Below, piece by piece: positions 23,360-32,800 of a stretch of DNA of 64,000 nt (its first letter is position 1; each line of letters begins with the position of its first letter). Origin of the DNA: CAYNRE01 sp964399535. Lineage in GTDB: Bacteria > Planctomycetota > Planctomycetia > Pirellulales > CAYNRE01. The notes under the pieces are model-generated. The model worked only from the letters and a program-made list of their open reading frames with translations. It did not search any database and had not been told where the DNA came from. Location: NCBI GenBank assembly GCA_964399535.1, contig CAYNRE010000072.1:79527-143526 (forward strand). The letters run 5' to 3'. The position numbers and the translations under genes are program-made.

Positions 23360-24109
23360 GTGTACGTCGCCGCCTCGACCGAATGTTTCCCGGATTTGCC
23401 GCTCGACGCAGCGCTGGAGCGGTTGGGCGATCTGGAATTCAGCCGCGTAGAGATCGCCATTCACGAACGGGGCCAGCAGCTAAAGCCCTCGCAAGTGTTG
23501 GCCAATTTGGACCATGCCGTTCAGGCATGCCGGGAAACGCACCGGCTTAAGCCGGTGGCCTACAGCGTCGAGTTCGACGCCCCCGAAGACCAATACTACG
23601 AACAGTTTGCCGCTTGCTGCCGGCTGGCCAAGGCCACCAAGGTGGTTACCATCGTGGTGCCGGCGGCCGAACTGGGTACGCCCTTCAACGCCGAAATCGA
23701 GCGGCTCCGTGAGTTGGTGCGAATCGGTGCCATGGACGGGGTCCTCGTGGCCCTGCGAACCGAAGCAGGCTGCATGACTCAGGACCCCACCACGGCGGTC
23801 GTTCTGTGCGACAATGTGAAGGGACTCGGGTTGTGCTTGGACCCCAGCCATTACATCAGCGGCCCACACGCCGGCGGCAACTACGAACAGACCCTGAAAC
23901 ACGTGCTGCACGTGCGGCTGCGCGATACCACCAAGGACCAGCTCCAGGTCCGCGTGGGCCAGGGGCTGATCGAATACGGCCGACTGATCAGCCAGCTCAA
24001 CAAGGTTCGCTACGAGCGGGCTTTGTGCGTGCACCTCAAGGCCATGGCCGACGTGGATCACTACGTCGAGCTGCGCAAGCTCCGGATGCTGCTCGAGACG
24101 CTGCTCTAA
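23360..24109 (+). CDS. Sugar phosphate isomerase/epimerase-like TIM-barrel protein
   Basis: 249 residues of the xylose-isomerase-like TIM-barrel superfamily. It starts with the beta-1 motif YVAASTECFPDL and has later metal-binding-type positions in SVEFDAPEDQYYEQ, LGLCLDPSHYISG and HVRLRDTTKD. It is shorter than the paralogue at 11596-12618 and not closely similar to it. The start is a GTG at 23360, 16 bases into a short leader after 23344; no strong ribosome site is visible. Function is likely carbohydrate isomerisation or a related metal-dependent reaction; the substrate is unknown. It is convergent with the cupin gene. Confidence 0.8.
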   Translation: MYVAASTECFPDLPLDAALERLGDLEFSRVEIAIHERGQQLKPSQVLANLDHAVQACRETHRLKPVAYSVEFDAPEDQYYEQFAACCRLAKATKVVTIVVPAAELGTPFNAEIERLRELVRIGAMDGVLVALRTEAGCMTQDPTTAVVLCDNVKGLGLCLDPSHYISGPHAGGNYEQTLKHVLHVRLRDTTKDQLQVRVGQGLIEYGRLISQLNKVRYERALCVHLKAMADVDHYVELRKLRMLLETLL

Positions 24110-24152
24110 GCCGGTCGATAAGCTCTCGCCGAGCCCTGTGCCCACGGCGCGC

Positions 24153-24482
24153 TCAGGTGTAATCCTCTCGGATCGGGTGGAAGACATCGAGGGCGCGAAC
24201 CGGCCGATCGCCGGCAATGACCTGGTGGAGCACGCCGCCGGGAATGCGCCACATCTGGCCGGGACCGATGCGGCGCCGTTCTCCGCCGACGATGAATTCG
24301 GCTTCCCCCTCGAGCATCAGCCCCATTTGTTCGTGGGGGTGGCTGTGCTCGGCCACCACGGCGCGCGGTTCCATTTCCACCAGCGACATCATCACCCCGC
24401 TAAGGTGCGAGGTGTAAATTCGCACCCCGGGGAAGATTTGGTGCTCTGAGCAGGCCGATTTATCGAAAAAGTAGTCGCTCAT
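24153..24482 (-). CDS. Small cupin-domain protein
   Basis: 109 residues forming a single cupin barrel. The first cupin motif supplies ligands in AEHSHPHEQMGLMLEGEAEF (His, His, Glu), and the second lies around PGGVLHQVIAGD (His). A divalent metal is expected at these residues. Such small cupins can be isomerases, dioxygenases or ligand-binding regulators; nothing here distinguishes them. It follows the divergent enolase by 23 bases on the same strand, so it probably belongs to the maf/kinase/enolase group. Confidence 0.8.
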   Translation of the reverse strand: MSDYFFDKSACSEHQIFPGVRIYTSHLSGVMMSLVEMEPRAVVAEHSHPHEQMGLMLEGEAEFIVGGERRRIGPGQMWRIPGGVLHQVIAGDRPVRALDVFHPIREDYT

Positions 24483-24505
24483 CGGGGCCTTTCCGATCCA
24501 GAAGC

Positions 24506-25885
24506 TTAAGGGGATGGGGCCTGGCCCGGGCAGAATTCGCCCCCCTCGGGCCTGGTGCGCCAATTCGACCAGGGGCCCGTGGCGGGGGGCAACCGTTCCG
24601 CAATGCGCAGCAACTGATTGTATTTGGCCAGCCGCTCGCCGCGAGCCAGACTGCCGATCTTGATCGAGGGGGCCGCCACGGCCACGGCCAGATCGGCCAG
24701 CGTGGCGTCTTCGGTCTCGCCGCTGCGGGCGGAAACCACGAACTGGTAGCCCGCCGAGCGGGCCAGCGCCACGGCCTGGAGCGTTTCGCTGAGGGTGCCC
24801 ACCTGGTTGTACTTGATGAGCACGCTGTTGGCCGCGCCAGCGGCGATGCCCTGCTGGAGCCGGGCCGTTTGCGTGGCGAATAGGTCGTCGCCCACCAGCC
24901 AGAGCCGACGCCCCAGGCGCTCGGTCAGCTCACGCCAACCCGACCAATCGTCTTCGGCCAGGCCGTCTTCGAAACTGACAATGGGAAATCGGTCGGCCAA
25001 CGCTTCCAACTGGTCCGTCAACTCGCCGGCCGAGAGCCCTCGATCGGGTCCGCCGCGCAAGTGGTAGCGGCCGTCGCGGTGGAAGTGGCTGCTGGCCACG
25101 TCGATGGCCAGCACCACGTCGCGGCCGGGTTCCAGCCCCGCTTGTTCGATCGCCTGCGCCACCAGCGCGGCGGCCTGCTGGGCATCTGCGAGCCGGGGGC
25201 CGAACCCCCCTTCATCGCCGACCAGGTAGCCCTCGTAGCCTGCCTGACGCAAGAGCCGGCCTAGAGCGTGGTAAATGGCCGAGATCCACGTCAGGGCCAC
25301 GTCCAGATTGGGGGCCCCCTGCGGAATGGCCAGGAAATCTTGAAAATCGAGCTGCCCCCCCGCGTGCAAGCCGCCTGAAATCAGGTTCACCATCGGCATG
25401 GGCAAACGCGGTCCGGTCGGCGTTTGACGCGCGCCGGCCGGCTGCGCCGGGTTTGCTCCAGCGGCGCGGGCCAATTCGAATAGGTGCTCGTACAAGGGCC
25501 GACCCTGGGCCTGAGCCGCCGCGTGGGCCGCGGCCAACGAAACGCCCAACAGGGCATTGGCCCCCAAGCGGCTCTTTTGCGGCGAGCCATCGAGCTCGGT
25601 CAGTCGGCGGTCGAGCGCCGCCTGGTTGGCCGCGTCGAGGCCCAACAGGGCGGGCGCCAGCACCGAGCGCACATTTTCCACGGCCTGGCGCACGCCGCGG
25701 CCCGCGTAGCGCGATGGATCCGCGTCGCGCAGCTCACAGGCCTCGGCCCGGCCCGTGCTGGCGCCCGAGGGAACCAGGGCTCGCCCCCAGCCGCCGTGGT
25801 CGGTGCGCACCTCGACCTCGACCGTGGGCCATCCCCGGCTATCGAGCACCTCGCGGGCCCAAATCTGGCGAATCGGGCAGTCCAC
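24506..25885 (-). CDS. Divergent enolase-family protein (altered active-site loop)
   Basis: 459 residues, aligning end to end with enolase (phosphoglycerate to phosphoenolpyruvate, glycolysis). In numbering from the TTG at 25888, conserved sites include Glu226 in GDEGGFGP, metal ligands Asp263, Glu307 and Asp334, Lys359 in LIKYNQVGT, Lys410 and His175. Three sites differ: the substrate loop S-H-R-S is S-A-R-S (386-389), the Glu of QEF is Asp184 (QDF), and NGG is SGG. This could be a weakened or repurposed enolase paralogue. The GTG at 25885 has GGAGG eight bases upstream; the TTG at 25888 is the alternative. It follows the APH-like kinase by about 20 bases. Confidence 0.85.
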   Translation of the reverse strand: MDCPIRQIWAREVLDSRGWPTVEVEVRTDHGGWGRALVPSGASTGRAEACELRDADPSRYAGRGVRQAVENVRSVLAPALLGLDAANQAALDRRLTELDGSPQKSRLGANALLGVSLAAAHAAAQAQGRPLYEHLFELARAAGANPAQPAGARQTPTGPRLPMPMVNLISGGLHAGGQLDFQDFLAIPQGAPNLDVALTWISAIYHALGRLLRQAGYEGYLVGDEGGFGPRLADAQQAAALVAQAIEQAGLEPGRDVVLAIDVASSHFHRDGRYHLRGGPDRGLSAGELTDQLEALADRFPIVSFEDGLAEDDWSGWRELTERLGRRLWLVGDDLFATQTARLQQGIAAGAANSVLIKYNQVGTLSETLQAVALARSAGYQFVVSARSGETEDATLADLAVAVAAPSIKIGSLARGERLAKYNQLLRIAERLPPATGPWSNWRTRPEGGEFCPGQAPSP

Positions 25886-25907
25886 CAAAAACCCTCCCGG
25901 GCGCGGC

Positions 25908-26939
25908 TCAGAAGGTGCTCATCCGGTCGCGACAAATCGCCAACACGTCGGTCCAGTCGCTTTGCGGGTGACGAAGCAGGTACCAACACAGCCGGCGGAC
26001 GGCCTCGCGGCGCTTGGGGTCGTCGAGATAGTCGACGCGGCTGGTCCCGTCGATCCGGGCCCAGCAGCAGCCGGCGAAGTTTTGAATCGATCGCTCGATG
26101 AGTTTTTCGTACTGCAGCTCGCCTGCCTTGGGGCGAACCGCCGGCTCGTAGGCCTGCCAGAAACGCTGGGTCAGCCGGAGCAGCGGTTCGTGGTTGGGGC
26201 AGTGGTAAAAGGCCTTAAGTACCAGGTGGGCCAGCATCAGCCCCAGGTCGAAGGCGGGGTCGCCAAAGTGCCCCGTTTCATAGTCGACCAGCACCATCCC
26301 CTGCTCGTGCACCAGCAAGTTCTTGGGGGTGAAGTCGGCGTGGACCAGGCAACGCGCGTTCTCCAACAGCGAGCGGCTCAGCGCTTCGAGCCGGCGGGCC
26401 GCCTGGGGGTGGGCGCGCGCGACGGCGCCGTAGTAGGGGTCGAGCCGCAGTTGATGAAAGAAACGTCGGTCGTGCATCTGCCGGGCGAGGTCGCGATCGA
26501 GCCAGGTGGCCGAGTGAATCCGGCCCAACAGCCGGCCGCTGGCCGCGGCCCGTTCGGGCTCGATGCGGCCCGCCAACAGGTCGTGTTTCCAGGGGCGGCT
26601 ATCCGCCGGCGCGGCGTTCATGCCGAAGAGGTAGTTTTCCCACTCGACGAATTGCACCTCGGGAACCTGGCCGGGGTCGACCACGCGGTAACAGGCCCGC
26701 AGAACGTCGATTTCCCGCCAAATGCGCTCCACGCCGCAGTACCAGGGCTGAGGGGTACGCAATTGGGGGCGGGCCTGCTTCAAGACCCAGGGTAAGCGGC
26801 TACCCGAGGGGAATCGCACCAAGAGCACGACGTTCGATACGCCGCCCGAGAGCTCCTCGACGGTCACTTGCTCGTCGGAACCTACATAGCCGAAACGCCG
26901 TAAATGTTCGGCCGCATTGTCGGCGTTAATCCACAACAT
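25908..26939 (-). CDS. APH-type small-molecule kinase
   Basis: 343 residues of the aminoglycoside-phosphotransferase/choline-kinase superfamily. Visible motifs: a glycine-rich ATP loop (ELSGGVSNVVLLV), the catalytic loop LVHADFTPKNLLV (Asp base and Asn) and the metal-binding loop VDYETGHFGDPAFDLG. The PPKNLLV-like and DPAFDLG forms are shared by housekeeping kinases such as methylthioribose or homoserine kinases, so antibiotic resistance is not implied. ATG 26939 begins the conserved part; more upstream frame exists. It lies between maf and the divergent enolase on the same strand. Confidence 0.8.
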   Translation of the reverse strand: MLWINADNAAEHLRRFGYVGSDEQVTVEELSGGVSNVVLLVRFPSGSRLPWVLKQARPQLRTPQPWYCGVERIWREIDVLRACYRVVDPGQVPEVQFVEWENYLFGMNAAPADSRPWKHDLLAGRIEPERAAASGRLLGRIHSATWLDRDLARQMHDRRFFHQLRLDPYYGAVARAHPQAARRLEALSRSLLENARCLVHADFTPKNLLVHEQGMVLVDYETGHFGDPAFDLGLMLAHLVLKAFYHCPNHEPLLRLTQRFWQAYEPAVRPKAGELQYEKLIERSIQNFAGCCWARIDGTSRVDYLDDPKRREAVRRLCWYLLRHPQSDWTDVLAICRDRMSTF

Positions 26940-27074
26940 GTGGTTGCAAAGACCGTCGGCCCGGCGAAGGTTCGTGGCGGTGCTCGGCGCCGGTTTCAGG
27001 GCCGAGCGCGTCAGGTGGTGGGCGGATTGTACCCGCATCGCCGCGCCGGCGGCATTCCCCCTGCGGCGGTCCTT

Positions 27075-27698
27075 TCAAACTGGGGATTTCGGAGCCGCCG
27101 AGTCGGGCTTTTGCTCCTCGGAAGCTAGCTCGCCGAGCATGCGAAACAGTAGTTCCATCGGTAGCCCGACCACGTTCGATTCGCTGCCCGAAACCACGTG
27201 AACCCAGCCTAGCCGGTCCTGATAGCCGAAGGCGCCGGCCTTGCCCTCCCAGTCGCCGCTGGCCAGGTACGCGTCCAGCTCTGCCGGGCTGAGCGGGTCC
27301 ATGCGCAGCTCGGTGCAATCGACCCGCACCCGGGGCTGCCCCAGCGGGCGCGGCCACAGGCAAAGACCGCTGTAGACCCGGTGGGCTCGGCCGCTCAGGG
27401 TGGTAAGCATTTGGCGGGCATGGGCTTCATCGAGCGGCTTTCCCAGCTTCTGTCCTTGGCATTCGGCCACCGTGTCGCAGGCCAGGATCAATCCCCGCTG
27501 GCGCCGAGCAGCCACGTCGCAGGCCTTTTCCCAGGCCAGGCGGGCAACGTACTCGGCGGGGCCCTCGCGGCTGCACAGGCCGCACTCGTCGGGCGAACTG
27601 GGCGGGTCGATGTCGAACTCGAACCCCGCCTCGCTCAGGAGTTCCCTCCGGCGGGGCGACCGGCTGGCCAGGATGAGATGGGGTAACTCAGCAGCCAT
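27075..27698 (-). CDS. maf: Maf-family nucleoside triphosphate pyrophosphatase
   Basis: 207 residues. The signature ASRSPRRRELL near the N-terminus and the later CDTVAECQGQKLGKP and GSESNVVGLP motifs are those of Maf/YhdE proteins, which hydrolyse non-canonical or modified nucleoside triphosphates and so help keep nucleotide pools clean. ATG 27698 is preferred over a GTG two codons earlier. It is the first gene of a minus-strand group with the APH-like kinase (135 bases downstream), the enolase-like gene and the cupin. Confidence 0.92.
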   Translation of the reverse strand: MAAELPHLILASRSPRRRELLSEAGFEFDIDPPSSPDECGLCSREGPAEYVARLAWEKACDVAARRQRGLILACDTVAECQGQKLGKPLDEAHARQMLTTLSGRAHRVYSGLCLWPRPLGQPRVRVDCTELRMDPLSPAELDAYLASGDWEGKAGAFGYQDRLGWVHVVSGSESNVVGLPMELLFRMLGELASEEQKPDSAAPKSPV

Positions 27699-27899
27699 GG
27701 TCACGATTGGGCAATTCGGGCGACCGCGCGGGCAGCTCGGCCCCCGGGGCTCGGCTCGGCGGCGCGCGGCCGATACGATGGTCGCTGGCGGGCCTGCCGG
27801 CCGAAGGGGCCGGGCCGAGGACCAACGCCCGATTCTAGTCGGAGCCGGGCCCCGACCGCGAGATTGGCCGGCCGCGCGACGCGGCCCCGGTTCCCCCTG

Positions 27900-28616
27900 G
27901 TGCTACCCGGCGTGCAAGTCCTCTTTGAAGACAACCACTTGCTGGCCGTGTTCAAGCCGGCCGAACTGCCGACCATGGGGGTCGCCGCTGGCGACGACAG
28001 CATGCTCGAGCGGGCTCGCGAGTACGTGCGCCGCAAGTACCATAAGCCGGGCAACGTGTACCTGGGGGTGGTGAGCCGGCTCGACGCCCCGGTGACCGGC
28101 GTGTTGCTCCTGGCCCGCACCTCGAAGGCCGCGGCGCGGTTGACCGAACAGTTTCGCGCCCGCACGGTCGAGAAGATCTATTGGGCCGTCGTCGCCGGAC
28201 GGCCGAGCCCGGCCGCGGGGGCCTGTCACGATTGGGTGCTCAAAGACGAGCGCCAGCGCCGAATGGTGGTGGTGCCGGCCGGGCAACCCGATGCGCAAGA
28301 GGCCGTGTTGCGCTACCAAACGCTGGGGTACGGGGCGGTGGGGACGCTGCTCGAGGTGCAACTCGAGACCGGCCGCAAGCACCAAATTCGCTTGCAACTT
28401 GCCAGCCGCGGTTGGCCGGTCTGGGGCGACCGGCGCTACGGCTCGACCGGGCAGTTTTCACCAGGAATTGCCTTGCACGCGCGACGCCTGGTTTTTCAGC
28501 ACCCCGTGGGGGGGCGCACCGTCAGGCTACAGGCACCCCTTCCGGCAAGCTGGCGGCGCCTGGGCGTTGCCGACCCCGGCGCGGAAGATGCGCCGCAAGC
28601 CGAGGGGCCGCGTTAG
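27900..28616 (+). CDS. RluA-family pseudouridine synthase
   Basis: About 238 residues. The catalytic Asp is in the family motif SRLDAPVTGVLLLARTS, and later motifs GRKHQIRLQLA and WGDRRYG complete the RluA/RluD fold. There is no N-terminal S4 domain, so it is a short form that converts uridine to pseudouridine in rRNA or tRNA; the target is not readable. The start is uncertain: GTG at 27900 or 27912 fits the usual N-terminus (VQVLFEDNHLL), while a TTG at 27864 would add a low-complexity leader. It is divergent from maf. Confidence 0.87.
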   Translation: MLPGVQVLFEDNHLLAVFKPAELPTMGVAAGDDSMLERAREYVRRKYHKPGNVYLGVVSRLDAPVTGVLLLARTSKAAARLTEQFRARTVEKIYWAVVAGRPSPAAGACHDWVLKDERQRRMVVVPAGQPDAQEAVLRYQTLGYGAVGTLLEVQLETGRKHQIRLQLASRGWPVWGDRRYGSTGQFSPGIALHARRLVFQHPVGGRTVRLQAPLPASWRRLGVADPGAEDAPQAEGPR

Positions 28617-28857
28617 GCCGCCCGAGGCTGCGCAATAGCTCGATCCGGCCGTCCTGCCGGGTTCGCGGTGTTCTGCCCGAGGCATGGGAATACGGGAATC
28701 CCCCGCGGGGCCTAATTGCGAGCCCATCGGAGCGCGGTTAGCATCGATTGGTCGGGCCGCGGCCCCCCGATCGGTAAGGGGCATGCCCGAGAAGGTTTCG
28801 CCGCGAACCGGCGGCGATGGGTTACAACGCAATCTCAGCCCCCGAGTGGAATTGGCA

Positions 28858-29796
28858 ATGTCACGCACGATTCGCGGCGTCGTTCCCCCGATCATAACTC
28901 CCTACGACGCCGAGGGGCGCATCGATCGGCTGGCCCTGCGCGAGCTGGTCGAATGGTACGTTGCGGCCGGCTGCCACGGGCTGTGGGTATGCGGAGGCAC
29001 CGGCGAAGGGGTGAGCCTGTCGCGCGACGAGCGGGCACAGATGGCCGAACTGGTTCAAGAGTTGGTGGCCGAACGGTTGCCGATCGTGTTTCACGTGGGG
29101 GCTGCCTCAACGGCCGACGCCGTGGCCGCCGCCGAGCGATGTGCGGAGCTGGGGATCGATGCCATCTGCAGCGTGCCCCCCTTCTTCTACGGCAAGAGCG
29201 ACGCGGAAACGGTGGAGTACTTCCGCCGCCTGGGCGATGCCACGGACCGGCCGCTCTGGATCTACAACCTTCCCGACGCCAGCGGCCGGCCGATGACGGC
29301 GCCGCTCGTCGCCGAGATTGCCGAGCGGGTACCCTCGGTGGCCGGCATGAAGCACTCGGGTACGAATCTGGATCTGGTGGTCGAGGTGCTGCGGGCCCGG
29401 CCCGATTTGAACCTGCTGGTGGGGCGCGGCGAGCTGACGTTGGCGGGCCTGGTGCTGGGGGCCCAAGGGGTGGTTTGCGCATCGCTCTGCATGGCACCCG
29501 AGCGGTTCGTGGCGCTTTACCAGGCCTTCGAGGACGGCCATCTCAACGAGGCCATGAGCCGGCAAGCGCATGCCACGCGGGTCAAGGAGATTTACGCCAC
29601 GTACCCGGTCATCGGCTCGACGAAATGGATCAACAGCCGGCAGATTGGCATCGACTGCGGTCCGCCGCGAGGCCCTTTGGCCGGCATTTTGCCCGAGCAG
29701 GAGCCGGGGCTGCTAGCCCAGGCCCAGGCGCTGGGCATATTGACGAGCGAATCGCGAGCCGACCTGGGGCGCACCGCCCCGGCCGTGCCGCGGTAG
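28858..29796 (+). CDS. DapA/NanA-family lyase (dihydrodipicolinate synthase-like)
   Basis: 312 residues of the class I aldolase-like DHDPS/NAL family. Schiff-base Lys165 is in VAGMKHSGT, Tyr136 in WIYNLPD, and the substrate-carboxylate motif is GGTGEGVSLS (47-56). Members include dihydrodipicolinate synthase, N-acetylneuraminate lyase and sugar-acid dehydratases. The sequence does not show which; as there is already a sugar-oriented gene set nearby, a sugar-acid aldolase or dehydratase is as likely as lysine biosynthesis. ATG 28858 is the natural start. The gene is convergent with the large haem/HEAT protein. Confidence 0.87.
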   Translation: MSRTIRGVVPPIITPYDAEGRIDRLALRELVEWYVAAGCHGLWVCGGTGEGVSLSRDERAQMAELVQELVAERLPIVFHVGAASTADAVAAAERCAELGIDAICSVPPFFYGKSDAETVEYFRRLGDATDRPLWIYNLPDASGRPMTAPLVAEIAERVPSVAGMKHSGTNLDLVVEVLRARPDLNLLVGRGELTLAGLVLGAQGVVCASLCMAPERFVALYQAFEDGHLNEAMSRQAHATRVKEIYATYPVIGSTKWINSRQIGIDCGPPRGPLAGILPEQEPGLLAQAQALGILTSESRADLGRTAPAVPR

Positions 29797-29858
29797 GCGC
29801 TCCGCGAAAGTGGAGCGGTTTCGCGCTGACCCGCTCGGCGGACGACGCCCCGCGGCGG

Positions 29859-32800
29859 CTACCGCACCGCCGGCGGGCGGCTCAGGAAGGCGAACAGGTC
29901 CGAGATTTCGTCGAGCGTGAGCTCGTCGAACAACCCCTCGGGCATGGCCGACTTGGAACTGGGCACGATCTCGTCGATCTGGTCGCGGGGCACCTCGCGC
30001 TTCTCGCCGTTGGATTCCAAAATGACCACCACGTCCGACCGCGAAGGATCGACGATTCCGGTAAAGGTACGGCCATCGTTGGTAAGCACGGTCTTCGAGG
30101 CATACTGATCGGAGATAACCTGCGAGGGGTGCAACACCGACTCGAGAATCTCTTTCCGCTGGAACCGCTGGCTGACCGTGGTCAGATCGGGCCCGAGCCC
30201 TTCCCCACGGCTGCCGTAGCGGTGGCATTTGACGCACTGGGCCTTGGTGAACACCCGTTCGCCCCGGGCGGCGTTGCCCCCCTGGCCGTCGGCCGAGGCC
30301 AGGTATTCGACCAACTGGGGCAGGGCCCAGCGGGTTCCGGTGGCCGAGGTGGGCAGTACGGCCGGGGGCAGATCGGGATACTTCTCCGCGAACCATTGCT
30401 GCCAGGTGGCCATGGCCGCGTCCCACTTGGCGTCGTTTTCGTAGGGCTTCTCGCCGGTCCACTTTTCCAGGATCGCCAGCGAGTACTTGGCACCCTCTTC
30501 CTTAAGCTTTAGCCCGCACAAGATCACTTGCCGCAGCGGCTCGGGTTGCTCGGGAACCTGATCGACCTCGGAAAGCCTGGCTAGTACTTCGCGGGCGGCC
30601 GCCCCTTCGACCACGGGCAGCGACCGGAGCAGCAGGGGGAAATTCTCGCCATTGGGCTCCTGCGCCAGGCCCATGGCCAGGTCTTCGCGGCGGTCGGGGG
30701 TGCGCTCGAAGGCCTCGCGCAGGTACTTCATCGCTTCGGCGTCGCGGCTGGAGCCAAGCACCGCCACGATGCCGGTGCCCAGGCGGCGGGCCGCCTCGGA
30801 ATCGACCGCCGTTAACTGGCGATCGATCTCAATCAGCCGGGCGATCACTTCCGCCGAAGGGTGCTCGGGAAGCCGGTACAGCGCCATCAAGGCCCCATTG
30901 GGCAGTTCCGTGGCACGATCGAGCACGGCCCACAACTCGTCTTCAGTCATTTGCCCGACAAAGTCGCGACAGACGTTGTCGATGTAACCCTTGAAACTAT
31001 GCCCCCCCGGCAGATCGCGGGCATATTCGTAGAAGGCCAACAGGTCCATCTTTTCGGGTAGCGTCCAGCCGGTGTTGAGGAAGCGGGCATAGAACGCGAC
31101 GTGCAGTTTTTCGACCAGCGGAACCTCGTCGTTGGCCAGTTGCTCCATCATCCGCTCGGTAACGCCGGCGGGCTGCAGGTAGGCCAGCAGCCGCACCAGC
31201 TCGCGATTCATCTCGGGATTGAGCGAGGGGTACTCTTCGGCCAACTGTTGGCGCAGCTCTCCCGCCGCGTCGGGGGCGATCTTGCCTCGGTCGAGGGCCA
31301 CTTGAATTACGCGCAGCAGGGCCAGGAATTCCTGGTCGGCCACGAAGCCGCGCATGACTTCGCTGGCCCGGGCCAACACGGCGTTGACGGTGACCGGCTG
31401 CGGGTCGAGGGCCAAGAGGGCGGCGGCCCCCTCGACGAACAGCCGCGGATTGTCGGTCGAGAGAATCGTCGACTGCCATTGGTCGACCGGCGCGCGCTCG
31501 AGCGCCATCCGGGCCGCCCAGCGGACGAACACCGCCGGATCGGCAGCCAGTTCGAGCAACTGCTCCACGGGCGGGCTCTGTCCGCTGCGCAAGAGCGCCT
31601 GACAGGCATGGCGGCGTACGCCGGGATCTTCGTCGTCCAACAATTCCACCAGCCGGCTGGCCGTGTCTTCGCCGGCGTTGACCCCCATCAGGTAGGCCGC
31701 TTTGGCCCGCACCTCGGCCGACTCGGTTTCCGACAGATCGAGCAGCAACTGGCTGCCGGGGAAGGGGCCCACCAGTTGCATCAGGTCGAGGGCCCGGGTT
31801 CGGTCTTCGGCCGCGGCCCGGGCATCGAGGGCCAGGGCCTCGAGCTGTGAATCCCAGGCGTCGCCCAGCTTAAGTTTTAAGTTCGCCACCCTGTTTCGCC
31901 CCCAAGCACTGGTGAGCTGGGGCTGGCGAATCGCGGGCATTACGCCCGGGTATTTGGGCCGGGGCGGCACCTTGCCGAGCCAGCGAACGCGGTAAAGCCC
32001 CCCCTCGGTACCGCGGCCGCCAGTGGAGAAGTAAAGCCAGCCATCGGGCCCAACCGCCAGGTCGGTCACGTTGAGCGGGCGGCCCTGCAGAAAGATTTCG
32101 CTGCGGGCCTGGTAGCTACCTCCGGCGCTTTGCAGGCGCACGGCCACGATGCGTCCGAGCGACCAATCGGCCAGAAACAGCGCGTTGTGATACCGCGCCG
32201 GAAACATGTAATGGTTGTAGCATTCCACGCCGGTGGGCGAGCCTCGCCCGATATCGATCGTGGCGGGCAAGCTGTCGAAGAAGTAGGCGGGCCAGTTGGC
32301 CCAGCCGCTCCGCCAGCCGAACTCGGCGCCGGGTACCACGTGGTTCACCCGCGTGGGCCGGTACCAGGGCAAGCCCACGTCCCACTCCATGTCGGAATCG
32401 AAGGTGAACAGGTCTCCCTGGCGGTTGAAGGCCATGTCGTAGGCGTTGCGAAATCCGCCGGCGTAGAGCTCGACGAAGCTGCCGTCGACGTCGGTGCGGA
32501 TCACCGTGCCCCCGGGGGCCTTGATGCCGTGGGCATGGCCGCCGGCGTCTTCGTACCGTGGCTGGACCAGATCCCCCTCGTAATAGTGCAGCAGCGGGCT
32601 GGTGGGCTCATACTCCGGCTCGGCCCGGGCGTGATTGCCGATCATCAGGTAGATGAACCCGTCGGGTCCGAGCACGGGGGCGTGGGGGCCGTGTTCGCCC
32701 ATGCCGCCGACGAACTTGAAGAGCAGCTTGATGTCGTCGACCACTCCGTCTCGGTCGCTGTCGGTCAGGCGATAGAATCCGGTCTTCTCCGGTCCATCTC

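Noticed and set aside
25908..26939. Antibiotic resistance kinase
   Set aside because: The APH fold is shared by many housekeeping kinases, and nothing mobile or resistance-linked is near.
28716..30512. Plus-strand frame of about 600 codons over the DapA-like and haem genes
   Set aside because: Low-complexity Arg/Gly/Ala translation; DapA motifs are in another frame and the rest is antisense to the HEAT/haem gene.
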